Below are positions 27,126 through 35,355 of a DNA stretch of 64,000 nucleotides, in pieces. Position 1 is the stretch's first letter. Every line of letters begins with the position of its first letter. The notes below the pieces were generated by a model that had not been told where the DNA came from, made no database searches, and saw only the letters and a program-made list of their open reading frames with translations. A program made the translations under genes and the position numbers. The DNA is taken from contig NZ_CP073347.1 of assembly GCF_024397915.1 (NCBI RefSeq), forward strand, positions 2,480,001 to 2,544,000. Direction: 5' to 3'. The DNA is from Marinobacterium rhizophilum (GTDB lineage Bacteria; Pseudomonadota; Gammaproteobacteria; Pseudomonadales; Balneatricaceae).

Positions 27126-28145
27126 TCAGCTGGCCGAAAACTTCTCGAAATACACCTGGCAGTTCGCCATGGCCCGCTGATCCAGCCACTGCTTCACCGC
27201 TTCGACCATCGGCGGCGGCCCGCACAGGTAGGTGTCCACCTCGCCATCGTTGAAATGACATTCCTCGAACAGGTCCGTCACCACGCCAACGGGCCCCTGC
27301 CAGTCTGCGCTCTCGCGCATCACGATGCGGTGATAGCTGAAATTCGGCAACCGCTCAGCATAGCGCTGCAGACGCTCCAGCTCGCACAGGTCCTGCGCCT
27401 GGGTCACGCCATAGAACAGGGTGACCGGCTGGGTGCAGGCGCCAGGCTCTGCTGCCATCTCGTCAAGCATACCCAGGAAAGCCGAGAGCCCAGTGCCACC
27501 GGCCACCAGCACCAGCGGGCGGCTCACCTTACGCAGGTAAAACGCGCCCAGCGGCGCCTTCAGCCGGATGCGATCCCCGGGCGCTGCCCGCTCGCGCAGG
27601 TAATCACTCATGACCCCCTGGGGCAGCAGCCGAATCAGGAACTGCAGGCCGTTGGTCGCATTGGGCGCGCAGGCGAAAGAATAGGAACGCCACTCCTCGG
27701 TAGCCGGCACCTGCACATGGGCATACTGTCCCGGCAGAAAATCGAGCTGCTGATCCAGTGAAGCCGCATCGATATGCACGATGGCGGTGGAGTCGGACAG
27801 CTGCTCGACGCTCTGCACCACCGCCTCAACCTCCAGCGGTCCGGCCGAGGTGCAGAGGGACGACTCGAAATCGAACTTCACTGCGCAGTCGGAGCTGACC
27901 CGCATCTGGCAGGCCAGCACCGCGCCGCGGGCCAGGTCGGCTTCGGTCAGGGCATCTTCATCCACATAATCCAGGCTGTAGTCGCCGGACTCGCAGGTGC
28001 CCTTGCAGGTGGCACAGACGCCTTCGCGGCAATCCACCGGCAGCGTGATGCCCTGGCGCAGCGCGGCATCCAGCAACGGCTCGTTGGCATTAACACCGAC
28101 AAAATGGGTCCGTCCGTCGGTAAAACTCAAGGCTACTTTGTGCAT
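27126..28145 (-). CDS. antC: Anthranilate 1,2-dioxygenase, electron-transfer component
   Basis: A 339-residue reductase, the length of BenC/AntC. It has an N-terminal plant-type [2Fe-2S] ferredoxin (CREGVCATCKGTCESG, fourth Cys in ACQMRV), an FAD-binding segment (WRSYSFACAP) and an NAD domain (LVLVAGGTGLSAFLGML; YLCGPPPMVEAVKQW). It passes electrons from NADH to the AntAB oxygenase. The start at 28145 gives MHKVALSFTDGRT; an upstream ATG adds nine unconserved residues. Third gene of antABC, 38 bp after antB. Assignment as AntC rather than BenC rests on the AntA/AntB partners. Confidence 0.88.
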   Translation of the reverse strand: MHKVALSFTDGRTHFVGVNANEPLLDAALRQGITLPVDCREGVCATCKGTCESGDYSLDYVDEDALTEADLARGAVLACQMRVSSDCAVKFDFESSLCTSAGPLEVEAVVQSVEQLSDSTAIVHIDAASLDQQLDFLPGQYAHVQVPATEEWRSYSFACAPNATNGLQFLIRLLPQGVMSDYLRERAAPGDRIRLKAPLGAFYLRKVSRPLVLVAGGTGLSAFLGMLDEMAAEPGACTQPVTLFYGVTQAQDLCELERLQRYAERLPNFSYHRIVMRESADWQGPVGVVTDLFEECHFNDGEVDTYLCGPPPMVEAVKQWLDQRAMANCQVYFEKFSAS

Positions 28146-28183
28146 GGCACACCCCCTTGCTCTGTCCGTCACCTGCGTGCCGG

Positions 28184-28672
28184 TCAGACGTGATAGAAGT
28201 CCAGTACGTGGCGAATCTTGTCGTTCAGCAGGATCACCTGCTTGCTGCGGATACGAAAACTGTCGCCCTCGGCCCGCAAGCGGTATTCGACCCGCCCAAA
28301 GAACACCTCAGCCTCGCCAAAGCGGTAGAAATGGGTCGCCCAGTTGGCCTTCACCCGCCAGCTGCCATCATCCTGTGGCTCTGCCTGCACATTGCTGACC
28401 TGGTGCAGCGTGCGCGGCATGGGCGTACAGGCCGCCGATTTTCCGGTGCGAATGCGGAACACCCGGTCCTCCAGCCCGGCACGGCTGGGGTAATAGATCA
28501 ACGACATTTCCCGCTTGGGATTCGTGGTGTGGACGTGCTCCGACTCCCACTGCGGCAGGTGAAACTCGACGTCCTCGTCAAACAGCGCCAGGTACTCATC
28601 CCACTGCTGACGGTCACAGAGCTCGGCCTTGCGGTACAGAAACTGTTCAATGCTTTGCACGGTCGGGTTCAT
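28184..28672 (-). CDS. antB: Anthranilate 1,2-dioxygenase, small subunit
   Basis: A 162-residue beta subunit of an aromatic-ring hydroxylating dioxygenase (cystatin-like fold). YRKAELCDRQQWDEY, FHLPQWESEHVHT and NPKREMSLIYY closely resemble AntB sequences as I recall them; BenB proteins differ more in this region. It packs with AntA in the oxygenase. Its ATG shares one base with the antA stop. Confidence 0.87.
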   Translation of the reverse strand: MNPTVQSIEQFLYRKAELCDRQQWDEYLALFDEDVEFHLPQWESEHVHTTNPKREMSLIYYPSRAGLEDRVFRIRTGKSAACTPMPRTLHQVSNVQAEPQDDGSWRVKANWATHFYRFGEAEVFFGRVEYRLRAEGDSFRIRSKQVILLNDKIRHVLDFYHV

Positions 28673-30072
28673 CAGTGGCTCTCCTCTGCCTGGCGGGTCT
28701 TGGCGGCCAAACCCTGCAGCAGATAGCGCTGCCAGGTGGAATGCTGATTCACATACAGGCCTTCCTGGGTAAACTCGGTACCGGTCAGCACCGGCCGGAT
28801 ACCCAGCGCTTCGGTGTTGGCCGTGGGACCTGTGACCCAGTTTTCACAGCCTCGGGAAATATCGCTCCAGCGCTCGGCGCGGCCCTGGAACCCCTTCTGG
28901 GCTTCGCGGAATTCCACCAGATCATCGGGGGTACCCATGCCGGACACATTGAAAAAGTCCTCAAACTGGCGAATGCGGTTCTCGCGGTCGGCGTCGGACT
29001 CATTTTTGACACCCAGGCACAGGCTGTGTACCTCGGTCTTGTTCCAGGCCACGGGCCGCACGATACGCAGCTGGGAGCTGATCTGATCCATAAAGAACAG
29101 GCTGGGGTAGATATTGAGGTTGCGCAGGCGGTGCATCATCCACTGTGCCCGGGCCTCGCCGAACTCTTCCACCAGGCGCGGCATGACGCTGGCATAGCCG
29201 GGACGAACTTCCGGGTTGGGCATGTCGCTAAACAGAATGGTGTGACCGTTCTCGAACGCAAACCAGCCGTCATCGGTATCCTTGTCACCCGCCCCCAGCT
29301 TGCTGTAGTCCAGCGTCTTGCCGTTGTCCGCGGACTCCTTCCTGGCCTCTTCCTGCTGACGGTGCTGTACCGTGGCGACGTAGTTGTAGTGCACCGTGCT
29401 GACATGATAACCATCCAGCCCGTTCTCGTTTTGCAGCTTCCAGTTGCCGTCAAAGGTGTAGGACGAGGCCCCCGGCAGCACTTCCAGCTCAGCCGTCGCG
29501 GACTGCGCCACCATCATGTCAAAGCCGATGCGGGCATCGCCGAGGAAATCCTCCAGCGACACATCGGACTCCGTATTGAGATTGATAAAGACAAACCCCT
29601 TGTAACTGCTGATCAGCGCCTTGCGCAGCCCGCGGCTGGTCTTGTCAAAGTCCTGCGGATACTCGTCCGGCGCCTTGACCTTGACCAGACGACCGTCGGA
29701 CTTGTAGCACCAGGCGTGGAAGGGGCAGGTGAAGGTGGACTGGTTACCCTTGCACACGCGAGTCAGGGTCGCGCCGCGATGCTGACAGGCATTGACCAGC
29801 GCATTCAGCTCGCCCTTGCCGTCACGGGTAATGATCATGGGCTGACGCCCGGCCTGCATGGTGAAGAAATCATTCGGGTTGGCGATCTGGCTTTCGTGGC
29901 AGGCAAAGATCCAGGTGTTCTCGAAGATCAGCTCCATCTCCAGATCGAACAGTTCCTGGTCGGTAAACATTTCCCGCGCTATCTTGAAAACGCGCTCATT
30001 CGGGCGAAAATCAAGTGCACCTTCAATCTGCTCCCGCCAGGCGTTCAGCTTTTGTGTATTATCGTTGCTCAC
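28672..30072 (-). CDS. antA: Anthranilate 1,2-dioxygenase, large subunit
   Basis: A 466-residue Rieske oxygenase alpha subunit. The Rieske cluster ligands are C96 and H98 (ACQHRG) and C116 and H119 (CPFHAWCY). The mononuclear iron site is in ENGLDGYHVSTVHYNY. The enzyme converts anthranilate to catechol with loss of ammonia and CO2. It starts with GTG at 30072, with GGAGG about 7 bp upstream; no better ATG is in place. First gene of antABC, divergent from an AraC-type regulator, with the 34-bp shared site 88 bp upstream. Benzoate dioxygenase is the alternative; the alpha and beta sequences favour anthranilate. Confidence 0.9.
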   Translation of the reverse strand: MSNDNTQKLNAWREQIEGALDFRPNERVFKIAREMFTDQELFDLEMELIFENTWIFACHESQIANPNDFFTMQAGRQPMIITRDGKGELNALVNACQHRGATLTRVCKGNQSTFTCPFHAWCYKSDGRLVKVKAPDEYPQDFDKTSRGLRKALISSYKGFVFINLNTESDVSLEDFLGDARIGFDMMVAQSATAELEVLPGASSYTFDGNWKLQNENGLDGYHVSTVHYNYVATVQHRQQEEARKESADNGKTLDYSKLGAGDKDTDDGWFAFENGHTILFSDMPNPEVRPGYASVMPRLVEEFGEARAQWMMHRLRNLNIYPSLFFMDQISSQLRIVRPVAWNKTEVHSLCLGVKNESDADRENRIRQFEDFFNVSGMGTPDDLVEFREAQKGFQGRAERWSDISRGCENWVTGPTANTEALGIRPVLTGTEFTQEGLYVNQHSTWQRYLLQGLAAKTRQAEESH

Positions 30073-30148
30073 GGTCTTGCCTCCAGTCGCGGCCAGTTCG
30101 AGCCTGTTTCAGCCCGTTCATTCAGTGCCTCCATGAAACCAGACAGGA

Positions 30149-30166
30149 GGGATAGCGGGCTATCCC
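30149..30166. promoter_or_regulatory. Perfect palindrome GGGATAGC-GG-GCTATCCC next to the antA site
   Basis: Two 8-bp arms with a GG spacer overlap the antA-proximal edge of the 34-bp site. This extra symmetry is absent from the copy upstream of TRAP 1. It could be a second regulator contact or an mRNA leader hairpin. Confidence 0.5.
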
Positions 30167-30193
30167 GATATCCTGCGAGCTTTATCCGTTTTT
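30160..30193 (-). promoter_or_regulatory. 34-bp bipartite regulator site upstream of antABC
   Basis: On the minus strand: AAAAACGGATA, 12-bp spacer, TATCGGGATAG, identical in both blocks and spacing to 17981-18014. Direct GGATA cores lie 22 bp apart. It lies between antA and the divergent AraC-type gene, so that regulator is the likely binder. Confidence 0.78.
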
Positions 30194-30363
30194 CCATCCC
30201 GGGGTATCAAGCCCCGGGAGCTAAATACTGAACAGCCCCGCCGCGATGCAGCACCAGAATCCAGGATTGACGTCCGCGCAGCGAGGGTGGTACCGTTACG
30301 CAGCACTACGCTGCGATATTTCCCAATACGATATCGATAAAAATCAGAATAAGGTAAGGCGCC

Positions 30364-31377
30364 ATGCTGGGTATTCAGAATCTGGTTGAAGGCCGCACAA
30401 AGGACACTATCAGTACTGAGATTCTCGATGCTGAGGCAGCAAGATCATGGATGGAAAGTATTTGCGGACCGCACTATTTAAAAGTTAAAAACACCCACTC
30501 GATTCGATTCCGCCACGTCGGAAATATCTTAACGTCCACAACCACCGCTATCGGCCATATTGAATACGGCACCGATGTTACCGTCGAAATCGATGATCTG
30601 CAGAGCAGCTACAGCATCAGTTTACCGGTCAGCGGCTTTCAGGAACTGGAAGGCCCCAGCCTGCAGGCTCAATCGGATATAACCCGCGGCGTGATTATCT
30701 CTCCGTCCACGGCCTGCCGCCTGCACATCAGCGGAAACTGCCGCAAAACGCTGGTGCGAATATCCCGCCAGGCCATGGAAGCCGGGCTGGAAAACCTGCT
30801 GCGACGCCCCGTTACAGAGCCGCTGATCTTCCAGACCCAAATGGATGCCGCTATAGGCGCAAACAGCGCCTGGTGGCGCACCATTCGGCACATTGAGAAC
30901 GAACTTCGCAGCGCCAGCGGGCTCTACAACAGCTCGCATTTTATCCGTGAAATGGAACAGGCGCTGATTAAGGGCATTATTATCTCGCAGCCCAACAATT
31001 ACTCCCAGGCGATTGAGCAGGCAAGCTGCACCTCGATGCCGACCTACCTGGCACGTACGATTGAATTCATCAAGAAACATGCCCATGACGACATCAGCAT
31101 TGAAGATATCGAGCAGGCGGCCTGCGTTTCACGCAACAAACTCTATAGCGATTTCAAGAAACATATCGGTGAGCCTCCGACCTCACACCTTAAAAGAATT
31201 CGACTGGAAGGCGCACGCCAGGATATTCTGACGGATAATGCCAACGAAAACATATCCTCTATTGCGATGAAGTGGGGTTTCTCTCACCTCGGTCGATTTT
31301 CCGTGAATTACAAAAAACAATTCAACGAATCACCGTCCGAAAGCATTCAACGAGTCAAGAAATCACTGTCATTTTAA
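30364..31377 (+). CDS. antR: AraC/XylS-family regulator, probably of anthranilate degradation
   Basis: A 337-residue protein with an N-terminal ligand-sensing domain of the AraC-binding type (about 1-200) and two C-terminal helix-turn-helix motifs (about 230-330; ACVSRNKLYSDFKKHIGEPP and IAMKWGFSHLGRFSVNYKK). It is divergent from antA, the arrangement seen for AntR-type activators. It probably binds the 34-bp site between them and responds to anthranilate. Its codon choice is visibly more A/T-rich than the flanking genes, which may mark separate acquisition. AAGGTAAGG precedes the ATG. It ends at a strong terminator. Confidence 0.82.
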   Translation: MLGIQNLVEGRTKDTISTEILDAEAARSWMESICGPHYLKVKNTHSIRFRHVGNILTSTTTAIGHIEYGTDVTVEIDDLQSSYSISLPVSGFQELEGPSLQAQSDITRGVIISPSTACRLHISGNCRKTLVRISRQAMEAGLENLLRRPVTEPLIFQTQMDAAIGANSAWWRTIRHIENELRSASGLYNSSHFIREMEQALIKGIIISQPNNYSQAIEQASCTSMPTYLARTIEFIKKHAHDDISIEDIEQAACVSRNKLYSDFKKHIGEPPTSHLKRIRLEGARQDILTDNANENISSIAMKWGFSHLGRFSVNYKKQFNESPSESIQRVKKSLSF

Positions 31378-31395
31378 CGTTCAGAAATAATCAAT

Positions 31396-31423
31396 AAAAA
31401 GCCGACAATATGTCGGCTTTTTT
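31396..31423 (+). terminator. Rho-independent terminator of the antR-like gene
   Basis: AAAAAGCCGACA / TGTCGGCTTTTTT with an AT-rich loop, 18 bp after the stop. The stem sequence is nearly the same as that at 962-987. Confidence 0.92.
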
Positions 31424-31590
31424 GAATAGCATTCACTAACCTGGCTGGAGAATAGTTTCCCTCCCTATTTTCCAGTCATCCCACACTTTTCACCCTTCAA
31501 GAATGGGCGCAGGCGCGTGGACGTGCTGGATTTTCTCGGGTGAAGGATTGGGGTTCGCATTGGGCCATCTTTTTCAAAGGAAGGCCAATG

Positions 31591-31631
31591 ATGAAACATC
31601 CCTGTTTCATGTATTAACCCGCCGGGTTAAT
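31591..31631. repeat. Two adjacent palindromes downstream of the SphA-like gene
   Basis: ATGAAACA-TCCC-TGTTTCAT (31591-31610) is followed after 2 bp by the 19-bp palindrome ATTAACCCG-C-CGGGTTAAT (31613-31631). They lie 10-50 bp beyond the stop of the minus-strand SphA-like gene and could terminate or stabilise its mRNA, although no T-run is seen. The rest of 31424-31590 shows nothing I can assign. Confidence 0.6.
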
Positions 31632-31640
31632 GCAATATTT

Positions 31641-32534
31641 TCAAAAGGGTAATGCGGCCTTGATCCAGAAGGCGTCACCCGCAGGCCTGTTTTCAACCGC
31701 CATTTCCTTTTGGTACTTGGCGGTTACAAAAAAGCCTTTGCCATTATCGAACTTGATTGACGGGCCTATGGCAAACGCCTGTCCCTCATTGCCGATATCC
31801 AGCCCATTGAGCTTATCGCTGCTGACCTGCCGGTAGGCATAACCTCCCAAGCCAAGCACCCAGCCAGGGCCAACCCCATAGCCCAGCGCATAGTCGAGAT
31901 GCAGCTCCTGGCCCGACTGGTAACCCGTGGCGTCATTTTCAAAGTTGTAGTCATACATCAACTTGAGGTCCCAGTTAACGCCTGCCGGATTGATATGGGA
32001 GGCGGCATAGACAGCCTGCATCGACCAGTAGTTGCGTCCGATATTGGCCAGTTCTCCGGCCTTGTAGCTGCCGGTTGGCGCAAATATATCGATCCCCACC
32101 GCGCTGTGCAGACTGGCGCTGTGGTGGTAGGCCAACAATGCGGTCAAATCCAGATCACCGGCACCGCGGGCGCTGCCGCCCATGCCATTGACCGAAACAT
32201 CCAGATCAACCAGCGGCAGCAACGCCGCATACACCAGCTGGCCACCCAGCAAACGTTGCTCCGTCACCCAGAGCAGTCGAGGTGCCACCACCTTGGCCCG
32301 CAGGCGAAAATCGATGGGCAGACTGTCACCGCGGGCGTCTTTCAGGCTGTCGGCAGCATAGTGACTGGCATAGATCAGCGGATACACACCCGGCGGGGGC
32401 AAGGCGCCCACCAGGTAGTTCTCTGCCCCCATGGGATAGCTGGACCCCCCGCCTTCAGTGGCCTGTACAGACATTGAAAAGGCGAGTGCGCCCGTCGCGA
32501 GGCCAATGCCCGCGCTGGTCAGATGTTTTATCAT
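31641..32534 (-). CDS. SphA-like outer-membrane protein (phenol-degradation meta-pathway family)
   Basis: A 297-residue protein with a signal peptide (about 1-25, ending VQA) and a body of alternating-hydrophobicity strands ending in aromatic/Phe (WIKAALPF). This fits an outer-membrane barrel of the MetA-pathway phenol degradation/SphA type. The features ENYLVGALPPPGVYP near the N-terminus and LHLDYALGYGVGPGWVLGLG are typical. Members are often encoded with aromatic or hydrocarbon catabolic genes and are thought to pass hydrophobic substrates. Last gene of the indole cluster, 211 bp after the flavin reductase, so it may have its own promoter. Uptake of indole is inferred. Confidence 0.8.
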   Translation of the reverse strand: MIKHLTSAGIGLATGALAFSMSVQATEGGGSSYPMGAENYLVGALPPPGVYPLIYASHYAADSLKDARGDSLPIDFRLRAKVVAPRLLWVTEQRLLGGQLVYAALLPLVDLDVSVNGMGGSARGAGDLDLTALLAYHHSASLHSAVGIDIFAPTGSYKAGELANIGRNYWSMQAVYAASHINPAGVNWDLKLMYDYNFENDATGYQSGQELHLDYALGYGVGPGWVLGLGGYAYRQVSSDKLNGLDIGNEGQAFAIGPSIKFDNGKGFFVTAKYQKEMAVENRPAGDAFWIKAALPF

Positions 32535-32745
32535 GAAATTTATCCGGTTTTTCTTATTGGGTCAGTCGTCCAGCGCCCCGAAAAATGCGTAAAAGCGCTC
32601 GGACGTACTGATTGCTGTGGGACTCGCATTGGCCTGCGGCCAATGGCGGCGCATCCTGCGCCACGGTACTCATCCGGCTCTGCCGAGGTAAAATGCCACC
32701 GGGTTGATACCAATAAACAGGACCCGGCTTGCGGAGCCCCGCCAT

Positions 32746-33279
32746 TCAGGCGCAGAGCTGACCGAAAGCCCCCCGGTAAAACAGTAACGGGTCACCTTCC
32801 CGGGTGTTGAACGCTTCGACTCGTCCCACAATCAGAAGATGATCGCCCGCGATACGCGTGAACTCGACGCGGCACTCCAGCTGCGCCAGGCTCTCGTCGA
32901 TCAATGGAACCCCGGCCCGGCTAACGCCATGGGACACACTGGCGAACTTGTCATCCGCAGCCCTTGCAAACGTCATCGCCAGCCCGTCCTGTTGCCGGTC
33001 GAGGATATTCACCACGAAGGGGCGGCCCTGTTCAAAGGCGGCAAGATTCGGCGATTTCAGCGCCAGACTCCAGAGAATTAGCGGCGGGTCCAGCGACAGT
33101 GACGAGAAAGAGTTGGCCGTAATGCCGATGGGTTTGCCGTCTTCCCCCTGTGCCGTCACCACGGTGACGCCGGTGGCAAACAAGCCCAGGGTGTTGCGCA
33201 GCTCCCGGCTGTCGAGAACAGGTTCCGCCGGCGCTTCCCCGGTCAAGGCAACGGCGGCCGGTGTTTTCAGCGTGGTCAT
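32746..33279 (-). CDS. iifD: Flavin reductase of a two-component indole oxygenase
   Basis: A 177-residue flavin reductase-like (FMN-binding split-barrel) protein. LGLFATGVTVVTAQ, GITANSFSSLSLDPPLILWSL and FVVNILDRQQ are the usual flavin-binding segments. It would reduce FAD with NAD(P)H and hand it to the monooxygenase encoded immediately upstream (one base between stop and start). The pair is arranged like StyA/StyB and IifC/IifD. The gene symbol is by analogy to the indole cluster described in Acinetobacter. Confidence 0.82.
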   Translation of the reverse strand: MTTLKTPAAVALTGEAPAEPVLDSRELRNTLGLFATGVTVVTAQGEDGKPIGITANSFSSLSLDPPLILWSLALKSPNLAAFEQGRPFVVNILDRQQDGLAMTFARAADDKFASVSHGVSRAGVPLIDESLAQLECRVEFTRIAGDHLLIVGRVEAFNTREGDPLLFYRGAFGQLCA

Positions 33280-33280
33280 T

Positions 33281-34522
33281 TCAGGCCTCCTTTTTCAGCT
33301 GTTCGTTGACGAAGTGATTGCAGGACTCGGGCTCCAGCCACCAGGGCATGAAATCCGGCGGATGATTGAAGCCATTGGCAATGCTCGCCGCCAGAACCGG
33401 CGAACGCTGCGCCGCGCCCAGCAGGTTCAGGATGTGCTCGGGCGGCGGCAGCAACATGCTGTTGGTCCAGCTCACCACATCCCGGGCATAACCCCAGTAG
33501 GTCTCGAAGGTCGCCTGCATCCAGGCCGCATCGAAGGGTGCGTCGCCACGGGCGAGAATCGCCTCCAGATATACCTGGCTGCACTTGGCACCACTGTTGG
33601 AGCCCTGGCCGGTAATCGGATCATTGACCACCAGCGCATCGGCGATGCCGAACACCTTGCGTCCCGAGGGCAGGGTCGCAACAGGCTTTCGCACCGTGGG
33701 CGCAAAACGCCCGGCCAGAATGCCGTTGTCATCGCTTAGCTCGACGTGCTCGCAGCGTTTGGCTTCGCCCGGCGCATAGGTACGGATGATTTCCAGGCTC
33801 CGAGCCAGATGCTGTGCGGGGCTCGTGACATCCTGCCAGCAATCCATGGGGCCACCCGGAATACCCTCGAACACCATGATTTCACAGGGGCCGTTAAGGG
33901 TCAGGGCCGGGAAAACGAAGTACTCGCCAACGCCCGGAATCAGGTTGAAGGCCACCCGCGAGTAAGGTTCCTTTGGCGCCATCCCCTGCACATAGGTCAG
34001 CGCCAGCGCCCGCTGCGGCTTGTCGAACGCTGAGCGCACGGCATCACGTTCGAACAGCCGCACGATCTCGCCCTTGCCCGCCGCCAGCAGAACCAGGTCA
34101 TGGGAAGCCGCCAGTACTTCGAGCTCGTCGATGCCGACGTCCTGGATCACCAGCTCGCCGCCAAGGCGGACGAACTCGTCCATCCAGACGGGCATTTTCA
34201 GCCGCTGGTCGACCGAGTGTGCCGGGCGATCGAGGCGCGCCGCCCAGTCGATCAGGTTGCCACCGGCATTGCCGGGGGCTGGCACGGCCAGGCCGATACC
34301 CTCTACCGGCGGGCAGTCCTGCTCCCAGAAGTTAATCCCCAGGTCGCGCTCGGTTTGCAGCGCGCTGTCGAACATGCACTGGCTCGACATCACACGGCCG
34401 GCACGGATCTCATCGGCGCTGCGGTTCGACAGCAGGCTTACCTGGTAGCCTTGCTGCAACAGGCCAATGCCGGTCTGCAGGCCGGACTGGCCGGCCCCTA
34501 CGATAGCAATACGTCGGGTCAT
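33281..34522 (-). CDS. iifC: Styrene-monooxygenase-like FAD-dependent indole oxygenase
   Basis: A 413-residue flavoprotein, the size of styrene monooxygenase StyA (about 415). The N-terminus MTRRIAIVGAGQSGLQTGIG is an FAD Rossmann motif. GIADALVVNDPITGQGSNSGAK is the second FAD-binding segment of the group. With reduced FAD from the neighbouring reductase it would epoxidise indole at C2-C3. In the known Iif pathway IifC does this step. StyA acting on styrene cannot be excluded from sequence alone, but the SDR, DLH-SnoaL and anthranilate dioxygenase neighbours favour indole. Longer upstream starts run into the SDR-IifC gap and are not used. Confidence 0.85.
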   Translation of the reverse strand: MTRRIAIVGAGQSGLQTGIGLLQQGYQVSLLSNRSADEIRAGRVMSSQCMFDSALQTERDLGINFWEQDCPPVEGIGLAVPAPGNAGGNLIDWAARLDRPAHSVDQRLKMPVWMDEFVRLGGELVIQDVGIDELEVLAASHDLVLLAAGKGEIVRLFERDAVRSAFDKPQRALALTYVQGMAPKEPYSRVAFNLIPGVGEYFVFPALTLNGPCEIMVFEGIPGGPMDCWQDVTSPAQHLARSLEIIRTYAPGEAKRCEHVELSDDNGILAGRFAPTVRKPVATLPSGRKVFGIADALVVNDPITGQGSNSGAKCSQVYLEAILARGDAPFDAAWMQATFETYWGYARDVVSWTNSMLLPPPEHILNLLGAAQRSPVLAASIANGFNHPPDFMPWWLEPESCNHFVNEQLKKEA

Positions 34523-34566
34523 AAGTGTCTCCAGAGTCTTTATTGTTGTTACGCCGTGCTGAGTAT

Positions 34567-35355
34567 TCAGCCGGCGAGTTTGGCAATCGCCGGCTCGCGC
34601 TGTTCTGGCCCCAGTGCCGAATAGCCGCCATCGACCGCATAGTCGGCGCCGGTGACAAAACTGGCCTGGTCGGAGCAAAGGAACAGCACCACCGCGGCCA
34701 CTTCCTGCGGATTGCCGAGCCGGCCAAGCATATGAAAATCAGCCGCTACCCGGTCGGCCTTTTCGCGGTTGCCAGCGCTGACCTCGTCGATCACCCGCGA
34801 CCAGGTCCAGCCCGGGGACACCGCATTGACGCGAATGCCGTCACCGGCATAGTCCAGCGCCATGCTGCGGGTCAGGTGCTTGATTGCCGCCTTGCTGGCG
34901 GGATAAAGCCAGCGCCCGGTCTGGGCCACCTGTGCCGAAATGCTGCTGAAGTTGACGATGGCGCCACCACCGCGCTTGCACATCAGGGGCCGCACCGCCC
35001 TGGCCGCCATGACGGCACTAACGATGTTGATATCCAGCGCCTTGAGCCAGTCAGCACGGGATGACGCCTGCCCCTCGTCGAGGTAGCTGCACGCCAGGTT
35101 GATCAGGCAATCAACACCCCCAAAGCGCGCCTGGCACTCCCCGACGGCGGATTCCAGCTGATCATCATCGGTGATATCGGTTTCGATGAAGTGCACCCGC
35201 TCACCCAGGCGCGCCGCCAGGGCGGATCCACGCGCGCCATCAATATCGAGCACGGTGACGGTGGCACCGGCGACCACGAAGGCTTCGGCCACGGCCGCAC
35301 CGATAAGGGTCGCGCCACCGGTAATGATGACGCTACGGTGAGTGAAATCACTCAT
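34567..35355 (-). CDS. iifB: Short-chain dehydrogenase of indole degradation
   Basis: A 262-residue classical SDR. The cofactor loop is TGGATLIGAAVAEAF, and an acidic residue (DIDGAR) after the second strand suggests NAD preference. The catalytic residues appear as NFSSIS and YPASK, followed by AVSPGWTWS. In the Iif route, IifB converts the IifC product to 3-hydroxyindolin-2-one and so prevents indigo formation. The gene overlaps the end of iifA by 8 bp, which implies coupled translation. The assignment depends on the neighbours, since SDR sequences are poor guides to substrate. Confidence 0.8.
   Translation of the reverse strand: MSDFTHRSVIITGGATLIGAAVAEAFVVAGATVTVLDIDGARGSALAARLGERVHFIETDITDDDQLESAVGECQARFGGVDCLINLACSYLDEGQASSRADWLKALDINIVSAVMAARAVRPLMCKRGGGAIVNFSSISAQVAQTGRWLYPASKAAIKHLTRSMALDYAGDGIRVNAVSPGWTWSRVIDEVSAGNREKADRVAADFHMLGRLGNPQEVAAVVLFLCSDQASFVTGADYAVDGGYSALGPEQREPAIAKLAG

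Noticed and set aside
32510..32545. A third copy of the antA/TRAP 1 site before the SphA-like gene
   Set aside because: Only CCGGATAAA resembles the site; it sits at the ribosome-binding position and the second block is missing.
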